Below, piece by piece: positions 1 through 8,016 of a stretch of DNA of 64,000 nt. This stretch comes from a bacterium HR33 (lineage in GTDB: Bacteria; Gemmatimonadota; Gemmatimonadetes; Gemmatimonadales; GWC2-71-9), in contig BEIJ01000002.1 of NCBI GenBank assembly GCA_002923375.1, positions 434,001 through 498,000 on the forward strand, read 5' to 3'. Every line of letters starts with the position of its first letter. Position 1 is the first letter of the stretch. The notes under the pieces are model-generated. The model was not told the DNA's origin, searched no databases, and saw only the letters and a program-made list of their open reading frames with translations. The translations under genes and the position numbers were made by a program.

Positions 1-46
1 TATAGCTTCGAACCTGCGCGCCGGCCCGACGGGACTCCGGTCGCGG

Positions 47-114
47 GAGAAGCCGTTCTGACGATCACCCTATAACTCCAAAGAACCCGTTTCTGACAAA
101 GAACCCATTCTGAC
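47..114. repeat. Three tandem copies of an AAGAACCC-TTCTGAC-like unit
   Basis: Two adjacent direct copies lie at 80-97 (AAAGAACCCGTTTCTGAC) and 98-114 (AAAGAACCCATTCTGAC), with a weaker copy at 47-62 ending CCGTTCTGAC. They sit directly upstream of the permease start at 136. A TATAAC box at 71-76 lies between the weak and the good copies, but no -35 match is seen at normal spacing. They could be operator repeats or slippage duplications; no regulator is recognisable. Confidence 0.5.
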
Positions 115-135
115 AAAAAACTCGGGCAGGCGCTT

Positions 136-1674
136 ATGAACCAGTTGCTCGCCAGAAAACCGGTGTCCCAGATACTGCAGGAAACCGCCACCACGGAGGT
201 GGGGCTCAAGCGCGTACTGGGTAAATGGCAACTTACCGCCCTGGGTGTCGGGGCGATCATCGGCGCCGGCATCTTCGCCACCACCGGCACAGCTATAGTA
301 GGAGATTCCGTGCGCCTCGGTGCCGGCCCGGCGATCGTCCTCTCCTTCGTGATCACGGCCATAGCCTGCGGGTTCGCGGCAGTCTGCTACGCGGAGTTCG
401 CCGCCATGGTTCCCATTTCGGGATCGGCCTACACCTACGCCTACGCCTCTTTGGGCGAACTGGTGGCCTGGATCATAGGTTGGGACCTGATCATAGAGTA
501 CGCCGTGGGAAACATTGCAGTTGCGATCTCCTGGGCGGGGCACTTCCGAGAGCTGATAAGTCATTTCGGGATCCAGATACCGGCCTGGCTCAGTATCGAC
601 TACCGCACCGCGCACCAGGCCGCCGCTGCAGCCGCCCAAGGAGCGACCGATCCGGGGACGCTCTACCTGGCCAGCGCGGTAAGCGAGGCGCCGAAGCTTT
701 TCGGATTACCGGTAATCGTAAACGTTCCCGCCGTGCTGATAGTGGTACTCCTCACCGCGCTTCTGGTCTACGGGATTAGAGAATCGGCGGTCTCGAATTC
801 CATCATGGTCGTTCTGAAAATAGCCGTACTGTTTTTCTTCATAGGTGTGGGAGCGTTTCTCATAAGGCCCGAGAACTACACCGCCTACGGCGGGTTCGCG
901 CCCAACGGCTTCAAAGGGATAACCGCCGCCGCAGCTATCATCTTCTTCAGCTACATCGGATTCGACGCGGTATCCACCGCGGCCGAAGAGGCGAAAGATC
1001 CCAAGAGGGATATGCCCTTCGGCATCGTAATGAGCCTGGTAATCTGTACCGTGATCTTCATACTGGTGGCCGTGGTGATGACCGGAATGGCTCCCTGGCC
1101 CCAGCTGGGAACCGCCGAGCCGATGATAACCGCCCTGGCTTTGGCCCGGGGGAACGATCGGATGATAGAGATCGCCCGCTTCGTGGTGGCGCTGGGAGCG
1201 GTGATCGCAATGACCACGGTGCTTTTGGTGTTTCAGTTGGGCCAGCCCAGGATATTCTTCTCCATGGCAAGAGACGGCCTGCTGCCGCAGTGGGCCGCAA
1301 AGGTGCATCCGCGCTTCCGCACGCCCTACGTGACCACCATAATCACCGGAGCATTCGTGGCGTTCTTCGCCGCCTTCGCCAACATAGACGAGGTGGTGGA
1401 GCTCACCAACATCGGCACTCTGTTCGCCTTCGTCCTGGTGGCGGTCGGCGTGCTGGTGCTGCGGTATACGGAACCCGATCGGGAGCGGCCCTTCAAAGTA
1501 CCTCTGGTGCCGATCGTGCCGCTGGGCGCGGTGGCGGCCTGCCTGTTCCTCATGCTCCAACTTCCCGGGATCACTTGGATCCGATTCGGCCTGTGGCTCG
1601 CGGCAGGATTGATCATCTACTTCTCGTACGGCTACAGGAAGAGCAGGCTCAAAGCCGCAAATGGTAGCGCCTAG
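136..1674 (+). CDS. APC-family amino acid permease
   Basis: Inner-membrane amino acid transporter of the APC superfamily, 512 residues, the usual length for the cationic amino acid transporter-like group. The N-terminal half shows the TM1 signature GVGAIIGAGIF, with the unwound GAGIF segment that binds the substrate amino group, and about 12 to 14 hydrophobic segments follow. A FFSYIGFDAVSTAAEE segment matches the conserved TM6 region. The substrate cannot be read from the sequence. The gene stands alone on the plus strand. Its stop codon (TAG, 1672-1674) lies in a CTAG palindrome shared with the stop of the convergent kinase gene. The ATG at 136 has only a weak purine-rich site (GGCAGG) upstream. 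Confidence 0.88.
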   Translation: MNQLLARKPVSQILQETATTEVGLKRVLGKWQLTALGVGAIIGAGIFATTGTAIVGDSVRLGAGPAIVLSFVITAIACGFAAVCYAEFAAMVPISGSAYTYAYASLGELVAWIIGWDLIIEYAVGNIAVAISWAGHFRELISHFGIQIPAWLSIDYRTAHQAAAAAAQGATDPGTLYLASAVSEAPKLFGLPVIVNVPAVLIVVLLTALLVYGIRESAVSNSIMVVLKIAVLFFFIGVGAFLIRPENYTAYGGFAPNGFKGITAAAAIIFFSYIGFDAVSTAAEEAKDPKRDMPFGIVMSLVICTVIFILVAVVMTGMAPWPQLGTAEPMITALALARGNDRMIEIARFVVALGAVIAMTTVLLVFQLGQPRIFFSMARDGLLPQWAAKVHPRFRTPYVTTIITGAFVAFFAAFANIDEVVELTNIGTLFAFVLVAVGVLVLRYTEPDRERPFKVPLVPIVPLGAVAACLFLMLQLPGITWIRFGLWLAAGLIIYFSYGYRKSRLKAANGSA

Positions 1675-2585
1675 GGACGAAGGCCAAGTGCCAAGGCCAG
1701 AGCTCCGCTGGCCGGGTCCACCCCTCGGTCCACCAAGTTGACCGGAGGCTCGGCGGCCTTGAGCCGTGCTACCAAAGCGTCTCTTACGGCCGAGCCCTTG
1801 ACCAGCAGCCCCCCGCTCAGAGCCACCGGTATGGCGAAGTCGGAAAGTCGCTCCCGCAGAGCCTCCACGTGGTGAGCCAGCTCCGCTGCCGCAGCCTGTA
1901 CCAGGAGCGATGCTACGGGGTCCTCGGCCGCCGCTCGGCACACTACCGGCGCCAAGGCCGCTACTCGCTGCGGCCTGGCTAGCCTGGCCCAGGCAATGAG
2001 CTCCTCTACCGAGACCTTTCCCGCAGCCTCCAGCATGCGGGCGGTGAGCAACGTTTTGGGCCCCCTCCCGTCTTCAGCCTTCGCTACCGCCGCAAGCCCG
2101 GCCCGTGCCAGCGAGTACGCGCTCCCTTCGTCTCCAAACTGCCGCCCCCATCCCCCTACGCGGTAGACCGTCCCCTCTCGGTTCCTGCCTATCGCGATGC
2201 TTCCGGTGCCCGCCGAAAGAACGATCCCCGGTCCCTCGGGGAAAGCACTCTGAAGTGCCACCGCGGCGTCGGTGGTGACCAGTACGGCGCGACTCTCCAC
2301 CCGCCGCCTGAGTTCCTCCTCGAGCGCTCCCCGCTCGGCTTCCCGGCCCGCGCCTGCAGCCCCGATCACCAAGGCCTCCAGGGAAGCGACCGGTCCGGAT
2401 GCACCGAGCGCCTGCTTCAGCAAGCCGGCAATGCGTTCCGCTACCGCCCCTGCCCGCCCCGGGCGCAGGATACCGGGGCCTCCGCGCACGCGCGACAAGA
2501 TCCTGCCGGTGGCATCGCCCAGCACCAGCGCAGTGCGAGAAGCTCCGGCATCCACACCGGCAAAGAGCCTCAGTTCCTCAGCCAA
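1671..2585 (-). CDS. BadF/BadG/BcrA-family ATPase, probable N-acetylglucosamine/N-acetylmuramate kinase
   Basis: ASKHA-fold sugar kinase of about 304 residues. The phosphate-1 loop reads FAGVDAGASRTALVLGD at the N terminus, and the second signature is LSAGTGSIAIGR followed by GGWGRQFGDEGSAY, typical of GlcNAc kinase and MurK-like proteins. The reading frame is open far upstream, but the family homology begins at LRLFAGVDAG, so the TTG at 2583-2585 is the best start. It overlaps the upstream symporter stop by 16 bases, implying translational coupling. Together with NagZ, NamZ and two symporters it suggests intracellular phosphorylation of imported wall amino sugars. No MurQ etherase is in the window, so GlcNAc or MurNAc specificity is open. 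Confidence 0.75.
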   Translation of the reverse strand: MAEELRLFAGVDAGASRTALVLGDATGRILSRVRGGPGILRPGRAGAVAERIAGLLKQALGASGPVASLEALVIGAAGAGREAERGALEEELRRRVESRAVLVTTDAAVALQSAFPEGPGIVLSAGTGSIAIGRNREGTVYRVGGWGRQFGDEGSAYSLARAGLAAVAKAEDGRGPKTLLTARMLEAAGKVSVEELIAWARLARPQRVAALAPVVCRAAAEDPVASLLVQAAAAELAHHVEALRERLSDFAIPVALSGGLLVKGSAVRDALVARLKAAEPPVNLVDRGVDPASGALALALGLRP

Positions 2586-4009
2586 CTGGACGCAATCCCC
2601 GTGACCACGGTAATGAGCGTTCCCAAAGGCACGTACCACGGCCAGGCGAGCGTCCCCAGCGGTCCCGGTTTGAACAGCACTACTACCAGCATCGCGCTGC
2701 AGGCCAGCAACATCGCTAGAATTACGTCCCGTTGAGTTACCCGCTTGGCGATTCCGGCCAAGATGTAGGTTCCCAAAAGCGCCCCGTAAGTTATCGAGGC
2801 GATCGAAAGGGCGAGTTCCACCACCGGCTGCTCGTCGGAGCTGAAAGAAAGCGCTCCCACCGCCAATGTGCCCGCCCAGGCCAAGGTCATCCATCTCCCC
2901 ACCGCCAGCAGGTGGCGCGGGTCGTTGCGCCGCGAAAGAGGTGCGTAGAAGTCGTGCGTGCTGGCAGAAGCTAGGGAGTTCAAAGAAGAGCTCACGGTGC
3001 TCATCGCGGCGGCCAGGAGTCCCGCTACGACCAGCCCAGCAAGTCCCGCCGGCAGGTGTTCCACGATAAAGCGGGGGTACAACTCGTCGCTGGGCGATAT
3101 CCCATCGTCTATGCCAGCGCCCCAGAGCGCGGTCCCCACCAGCAGGAACAGAGCGAACTGGAGAACAACGACCAGACCGGAACCTACCAGGGCCTTTCTG
3201 GCGCTCTGGAGATTTTTAGTCGCCAGCAGCCGCTGCACCATCAAGTGGTCGGTTCCGTGGGAAGCGGCCGACAGCATCGCTCCGCCCACCACCGCTCCCA
3301 GAAAGGTGTAGGGGGCAGAGAGGGAGATCCTGAAGTCGAAAATCCGGAGCTTGCCGGCTTCCCGGGCAGCGGAGAGCAGAACATCGGCCCCGCCGGCGAG
3401 TTGCGCGGCAACCGCCAACGTGAGGACTGCTCCGAGCACATAGAGCCCCAGCTGCAGAAGGTCGGTCCAAACCACCGCCCGCAGCCCGCCGGCCCAAGTA
3501 TAGATCAGGGTCGCGGACACGACCGCGATTACGCTGACCGGTATAGTCCACCCGGTCACTATGGCCAGGGGGATCGCGGTAGCGAAGACGCGAACGCTGT
3601 CTCCCATGGCTCTGATAACCATGAAAATCCCGGAGGCGAGCCTTCTAGTCTGGGGTCCGAATCTGGCCTCCAGACGGGCGTACGCCGTTTCCTGCTCGCC
3701 GCGGAAGTAGCCCGGCAAGAGCCAGGCGGCGACGCCGATTCTGCCTATCAGGTATCCTATCGCCAGCTGCAAGAACCCCAGATCGCTGCGGGCGCCGATG
3801 CCGGGTACCGAGATCACCGATAGCGCCGAGGTCTCCGTGGCCACTACGGAAAACATGACCGTCCACCACGGGAGTTGATGGCGGCCCAGGAAGTAATCGG
3901 CGGCGTCCCGCTGTTGCCTCGCGAAATAAGCGCCCAGGGCCAACACGACGCCGCCGTAGGCGGCCATCACCGTCCAGTCCAGCCCCGTCACGGCTCGGCG
4001 GTCGGGCAA
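2570..4009 (-). CDS. Sodium:solute symporter (SSS family)
   Basis: Inner-membrane sodium-coupled symporter, about 479 residues with some 13 predicted membrane helices. The N terminus has the SSS signature DYFLGRHQLPWW followed by MFSVVATETSALSV, corresponding to the TM1 sodium-site region. It is co-transcribed with and overlaps the downstream BadF-type kinase, which suggests import of the sugar that the kinase phosphorylates. The start is uncertain: the TTG at 4007-4009 lies in the T-rich tail of the iscA terminator and has no ribosome binding site, and a GTG at 3989-3991 is an alternative. The substrate is inferred from context only, as a wall-derived amino sugar. Confidence 0.82.
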   Translation of the reverse strand: MPDRRAVTGLDWTVMAAYGGVVLALGAYFARQQRDAADYFLGRHQLPWWTVMFSVVATETSALSVISVPGIGARSDLGFLQLAIGYLIGRIGVAAWLLPGYFRGEQETAYARLEARFGPQTRRLASGIFMVIRAMGDSVRVFATAIPLAIVTGWTIPVSVIAVVSATLIYTWAGGLRAVVWTDLLQLGLYVLGAVLTLAVAAQLAGGADVLLSAAREAGKLRIFDFRISLSAPYTFLGAVVGGAMLSAASHGTDHLMVQRLLATKNLQSARKALVGSGLVVVLQFALFLLVGTALWGAGIDDGISPSDELYPRFIVEHLPAGLAGLVVAGLLAAAMSTVSSSLNSLASASTHDFYAPLSRRNDPRHLLAVGRWMTLAWAGTLAVGALSFSSDEQPVVELALSIASITYGALLGTYILAGIAKRVTQRDVILAMLLACSAMLVVVLFKPGPLGTLAWPWYVPLGTLITVVTGIASSWLRN

Positions 4010-4042
4010 AGAAACGGGGGCCTGCGTTCAGAACAGGCCCCC
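4007..4042 (-). terminator. Rho-independent terminator after iscA
   Basis: On the minus strand GGGGGCCTG pairs perfectly with CAGGCCCCC across a 9-base loop (plus-strand 4016-4042), followed by the T-rich tract GTTTCTTTG. It lies just after the iscA stop and runs into the start of the downstream symporter gene, so it should separate iscA from that gene. Confidence 0.75.
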
Positions 4043-4073
4043 GCCGGTTGCGGCCGTGTGGAGAGCAACCCAG

Positions 4074-4436
4074 TTACACCGTAAACGAGCTACCGCAGCC
4101 GCAGCTTCCCGTGGCGTTCGGGTTGTCGAAGGTAAACCCGGCACCCTGAAGCCCGGACACGTAATCGATGGTGACGCCCTGCAAGTATTGGGCGCTGAAG
4201 GCGTCGACGAAAATCTTCAGGCCGTCCTGCTCCAGGACGATGTCGTCGTCCAGAGGCTGTTCTTCGATGTTCAAGCCGTACTTGAACCCCGAACAACCTC
4301 CGGGCAGCACCGCTACCCGCAGGCCGGCGTTTTCGAGGGGGATCTGCTCCTGCGCAATGAACTGCTTGACCTGCTCCGCCGCCCGCGGCGTGAGGCGCAA
4401 ATCCACACTTAGCTGGGGACGCTGAATCGTGCTCAT
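4074..4436 (-). CDS. iscA: A-type iron-sulfur cluster carrier (HesB/IscA/ErpA)
   Basis: Fe-S cluster carrier of about 120 residues from the ATG at 4434-4436. The three cluster-binding cysteines are present: C48 in LPGGCSGF, and C112 and C114 in the C-terminal SCGCGSSF. The open frame extends upstream to 4499, but that part overlaps the promoter and lacks homology, so the later ATG is preferred. The gene has its own promoter (4471-4499) and terminator (4007-4042). It is therefore a single-gene unit lying between two sodium symporter genes of an otherwise related cluster. No other Isc or Suf gene is in the window. Confidence 0.9.
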   Translation of the reverse strand: MSTIQRPQLSVDLRLTPRAAEQVKQFIAQEQIPLENAGLRVAVLPGGCSGFKYGLNIEEQPLDDDIVLEQDGLKIFVDAFSAQYLQGVTIDYVSGLQGAGFTFDNPNATGSCGCGSSFTV

Positions 4437-4470
4437 CGGTGCCGTAACCCTTGTTCCGAATCGAATTGGC

Positions 4471-4499
4471 AACTTAGGAGCGCGCGGCGCTTCTGTCAA
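4471..4499 (-). promoter_or_regulatory. Sigma-70-type promoter for iscA
   Basis: Reading the minus strand: TTGACA (4494-4499), a 17-base spacer, then TAAGTT (4471-4476). The -35 is a perfect consensus and the spacing is ideal. The predicted transcript start lies about 28 bases before the iscA ATG. The -35 box overlaps the stop codon of the upstream symporter gene. Confidence 0.7.
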
Positions 4500-6256
4500 C
4501 GGCGGGCACTGAACTCTCGGTCTTTCTTCAAGTTGCGGGCCACTACTGCCATAGCTCCAGCGGCGGCCCCCAGCGCCAGCCAGCCGCGGGCGGGCTGGCC
4601 CAAGAGTAGTTCACCGGTGCCGGCGAGAGTGAGATAGACGGCGCTCACTCCGGCCACCCAGTTGACCCAACAGAGCCAGCCCCCCGGGATGGGGTCGTTG
4701 TGATGCCCGAGCTTCAGCGCCACGGCCCTCCAGCCGGGGCCACCGGGCCGAACCCTACGGTAAAACGACTCCAGCGTCGCTGCCGGTTCCGGCGGCGTAA
4801 GGAGCGTTACCCCGATCCACACCATCGTGGTTACGGCCACCGTCCCCACTATCACGACCGCAAATCCCGCCCCGGAAGGATCGGTGGGATCGTACCCCAA
4901 AGCGAACTGGAAAGTGAGGGAGGTGATCAGGGAAGCGGCCATAGCGCTCAGTTCCGACCAGGCGTTGACCCGCCACCAATACCAGCGCAGGATAAGCACC
5001 AATCCCGTGCCGGCGCTTATCGCCAGCAGGAATCGCCATCCGGCTTCCACCGTCTCCAGCATTCCCATGACGCCGAAGGCTAGCACCATGAGCACCACCG
5101 TTGCCCAGCGGCCCACCCTTACCTGCTCCCTTGCGCCGGCCCGAGGTCGAACGAAGCGGAGATATACGTCGTTGACCAGGTAGGAGGCCCCCCAGTTGAG
5201 ATGGGTGCTGATGGTGCTCATGTACGCCGCGGCGAAAGCGGCCAGCAGCAATCCCTTCCACGGACTCCCCAACAGGTCCACCATGGCCCGCACGTAACCC
5301 TGCTCCGGATTTTCCAGTCCGGGATAGAGAATCACCGTCGCCAGCCCCACCAGGATCCAGGGCCAAGGCCGCACTGCGTAGTGCGCCACATTGAACCATA
5401 AGGTTGCCAGAAGGCTGTGCCGTTCGTCCTTGGTGGCCAACATTCGCTGGGCGACATATCCGCCGCCTCCCGGCTCCGCTCCGGGATACCAGACCGCCCA
5501 CCACTGCACCGCCAGAAAGACGACCAGTGTGGAGAGCGGAAGCCAGGGCGAATCGGGCGGAGGCAAAATCCCCATGGCCGCTTCGGCGCTGCCGAAATGC
5601 CGGGCTGCTCCCGCCGCCAGTTGGTCGAGCCCTCCTACGGCGTTCACTGCGGCGATCGCCAGAACTATGGACCCCGTCATGGCCACCGCAAACTGGAAGA
5701 AATCGGTAAGGATCACTCCCCACATTCCCGAGAGCGTTGAGTAAGCGGCTGTGGCGGCGAAAAGGAGCAATGCCGCGGACCAACCCGAGATGCCCAGCGC
5801 CGTCTCCAGGATGGTGACCATGGCCCGCGTCACCCAACCCATGATTATCAGGTTGATGGGCACGGCGAGGTAAAGCGCCCGCACTCCTCTGAGCAACGCC
5901 GCGGCTTTGCCGCCGTAGCGCAACTCGGTGAACTCGATGTCGGTGAGCACTCCGGCGCGGCGCCACAGGCGGGAGAAGAAGAAAACGGTGAGCAGCCCGC
6001 TCAGGGCCAGGTTCCACCACAACCAGTTGGCCGACACTCCGTGCCGGGCCACCATGCCGGTCACCGCCAGGGGGGTATCCGCCGCGAAGGTGGTGGCTAC
6101 CATGGAAGTACCGGCGAGCCACCACGGCAGGGAGCGCCCGGAAACGAAATAGTCGGCCAGCGAACGCCCCGCTCTCCTGGCGGCGAGGATTCCCAGCGCC
6201 CCCGCCAGGGCGAAGTACGCCGCCACCACCAGCCAGTCCGAGGCCGAGAGCTTCAC
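4496..6256 (-). CDS. Sodium:solute symporter (SSS family), long form
   Basis: 586-residue inner-membrane sodium symporter, longer than its neighbour at 2570-4009 and only distantly similar to it. The family signature DYFVSGRSLPWW and the sodium-site segment GTSMVATTFAADTPL are near the N terminus, and 13 to 15 hydrophobic helices follow. Its start overlaps the end of the NagZ-type gene by 4 bases, so the two form one minus-strand operon. In Bacteroidetes-type clusters, symporters of this class accompany NagZ, NamZ and MurK-like kinases. From context it probably takes up sugars or muropeptide fragments released in the periplasm. The substrate is inferred. Confidence 0.82.
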   Translation of the reverse strand: MKLSASDWLVVAAYFALAGALGILAARRAGRSLADYFVSGRSLPWWLAGTSMVATTFAADTPLAVTGMVARHGVSANWLWWNLALSGLLTVFFFSRLWRRAGVLTDIEFTELRYGGKAAALLRGVRALYLAVPINLIIMGWVTRAMVTILETALGISGWSAALLLFAATAAYSTLSGMWGVILTDFFQFAVAMTGSIVLAIAAVNAVGGLDQLAAGAARHFGSAEAAMGILPPPDSPWLPLSTLVVFLAVQWWAVWYPGAEPGGGGYVAQRMLATKDERHSLLATLWFNVAHYAVRPWPWILVGLATVILYPGLENPEQGYVRAMVDLLGSPWKGLLLAAFAAAYMSTISTHLNWGASYLVNDVYLRFVRPRAGAREQVRVGRWATVVLMVLAFGVMGMLETVEAGWRFLLAISAGTGLVLILRWYWWRVNAWSELSAMAASLITSLTFQFALGYDPTDPSGAGFAVVIVGTVAVTTMVWIGVTLLTPPEPAATLESFYRRVRPGGPGWRAVALKLGHHNDPIPGGWLCWVNWVAGVSAVYLTLAGTGELLLGQPARGWLALGAAAGAMAVVARNLKKDREFSARR

Positions 6257-8016
6257 GGCAGGGGGAGCTCGATTCCGAACCCGCGGGGGATGGAGGGCGA
6301 GAGCGTGACCGGTGTTCGGCCGCGGATCGGCGCGCCTCCGGTTACCGCCACGGCAACCGCTCGTTCGGTTGCGGGGACGTCGCTCCAGGCCAAAAGGTAA
6401 GCGCCCCGGTAGCCGGGCAGTTGGCGCAGCAGATAGGGGCTGCCCAAGGAGACCAAGAGCGTGGGTTTGACTTCCGCCGTGGCCAAGATGAGCGCAGCTA
6501 GGGAGTCCGGGAGCGCTATATGGCCGCGCCAGGCGATGGGCCGCACGCTGGTTGCGAACATGACGCGAGGGTATCCTGAGATCAGGGTTCGGGCCGAGTC
6601 GTAAGAGAGGGGTCCGGAAGGCGGATACAGCCTGAAGGTGGCGACGGTATCGCCTCTCCGCCGCAACTCTTCTACCAGCACGTTGCCGATGGTGAGGTTG
6701 GTTTCTTCGGCGTAAGTGATGACCGCCCAGCGTCCCCGGGCCGAGCGAAAGCTCCGCATCTCCCCCTCCTGAATGAGCGTGAGCGCCCGCTGGGCGATGT
6801 CGTCGGCTATCTGCTGGAACTCGCTCCGCCCTACGACGTGCGGTATGCGGTCCAAAGAAACGGTGCGGCGCTCGAAGAGACCGGCGTCGAGCTTGAGCTG
6901 GAGGATCTTCCTGACCGACCGGTTCAGGCGATCCTCGGGAATGCGGCCGTTCCTTACGGCGGCGACCATTGCGCGAAAGGCGGTACCTAGATCGCTCGGC
7001 ATCAACAGGATGTCGTTGCCCGCTAGAAAAGCCCGCACCGCGCTCTCGCCCGGACCGAAGCGTTCAACCACCGCTCCCATGGTGAGTGCGTCGGTCACCG
7101 CCACTCCCTGGAAGCCCAAAGAGTCCCTGAGGATACCCGAGGTGACCGCGCCTGAAAGCGTGGCGGGAAGAGTCTCGGTGGAATCGCAACGGTAGGCCAC
7201 GTGAGCAGTCATGATGGCGGTGACGCCTGCCTCGATCGCCGCCCGGAACGGAATCAGTTCCAAGGTGTCGAGCCGTTCCCAGCAACCCGCCACGGCTGGG
7301 AGACTCAGGTGCGAGTCGATGTCGGTGTCTCCGTGGCCGGGGAAGTGTTTCGCCGTGGTGTACAGCCCGTGCTCCGACGCCCCCTTTATGTACGCCGCTA
7401 CCAGGGTCGCCACCGCTCGGGGGTCCTCTCCGAAAGAGCGCGTGTTGATGATCGGGTTGGCGGGATTGTTGTTGACGTCGCTGACCGGAGAAAAGGTCAG
7501 GTGGATCCCTACTGCCCGCGCTTCCAAGGCGGTCACCCTGCCCAGTTCGTAGGCGTCCAGTTCGCGTCCCGTAGCGCCGATGGCCATGACCATGGGAAAA
7601 GCGGTGGCGCCCTGAAGGCGCATCCCCGCTCCCCACTCCAGATCGGCCGCTATGAGCAGAGGTAAGCGGGATCTTTCCTGGAGTGCGTTGAGCTTGGCCG
7701 CAACGTCCAAGGGCGATCCTACCGAGACCACGATTCCACCCACCGCAAAGGAGTCCACCCAAGCGGCCGCTCGGAGAAATCCTTCAGCGTCCAGCGCCGC
7801 GTAAGCGCCGGAGAGCCAAGGCATCAGCACTTGGCCCACTTTCTCATCGAGAGACAAACTATCGAGCAGCGAATCGAGGTTTATCTTTGCTGTCGGCGCA
7901 GGTACGCTGACCGGCGGCACGGGGGCGTAGGGATCGGGAACTACCGGCGGCGCTTCGCGTCCGGAGCGGGCGCAGCCTAGTGCGAGCGTTGCGAGGATCA
8001 AAAGTCTGAGACCCAT
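6253..8016 (-). CDS. nagZ: Glycoside hydrolase family 3 lipoprotein, NagZ-like beta-N-acetylglucosaminidase
   Basis: Exo-acting beta-N-acetylhexosaminidase of 587 residues. The N terminus is a lipoprotein signal peptide ending in the lipobox LALGC, so the enzyme is exported and lipid-anchored, unlike the cytosolic enterobacterial NagZ. The GH3 catalytic barrel carries the NagZ His/Asp motif KHFPGHGDTDIDSH and the nucleophile Asp in VTDALTMGAVV. A second alpha/beta domain of about 200 residues follows, as in Bacillus-type NagZ. The ATG at 8014-8016 has a GGGAG site five bases upstream. This start shares two bases with the ATG of the divergent namZ gene. It likely removes GlcNAc from wall fragments alongside NamZ. 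Confidence 0.88.
   Translation of the reverse strand: MGLRLLILATLALGCARSGREAPPVVPDPYAPVPPVSVPAPTAKINLDSLLDSLSLDEKVGQVLMPWLSGAYAALDAEGFLRAAAWVDSFAVGGIVVSVGSPLDVAAKLNALQERSRLPLLIAADLEWGAGMRLQGATAFPMVMAIGATGRELDAYELGRVTALEARAVGIHLTFSPVSDVNNNPANPIINTRSFGEDPRAVATLVAAYIKGASEHGLYTTAKHFPGHGDTDIDSHLSLPAVAGCWERLDTLELIPFRAAIEAGVTAIMTAHVAYRCDSTETLPATLSGAVTSGILRDSLGFQGVAVTDALTMGAVVERFGPGESAVRAFLAGNDILLMPSDLGTAFRAMVAAVRNGRIPEDRLNRSVRKILQLKLDAGLFERRTVSLDRIPHVVGRSEFQQIADDIAQRALTLIQEGEMRSFRSARGRWAVITYAEETNLTIGNVLVEELRRRGDTVATFRLYPPSGPLSYDSARTLISGYPRVMFATSVRPIAWRGHIALPDSLAALILATAEVKPTLLVSLGSPYLLRQLPGYRGAYLLAWSDVPATERAVAVAVTGGAPIRGRTPVTLSPSIPRGFGIELPLP

Noticed and set aside
706-1941. 411-codon minus-strand frame across the permease and kinase ends
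   Set aside because: Low-complexity shadow of two genuine genes on different strands.
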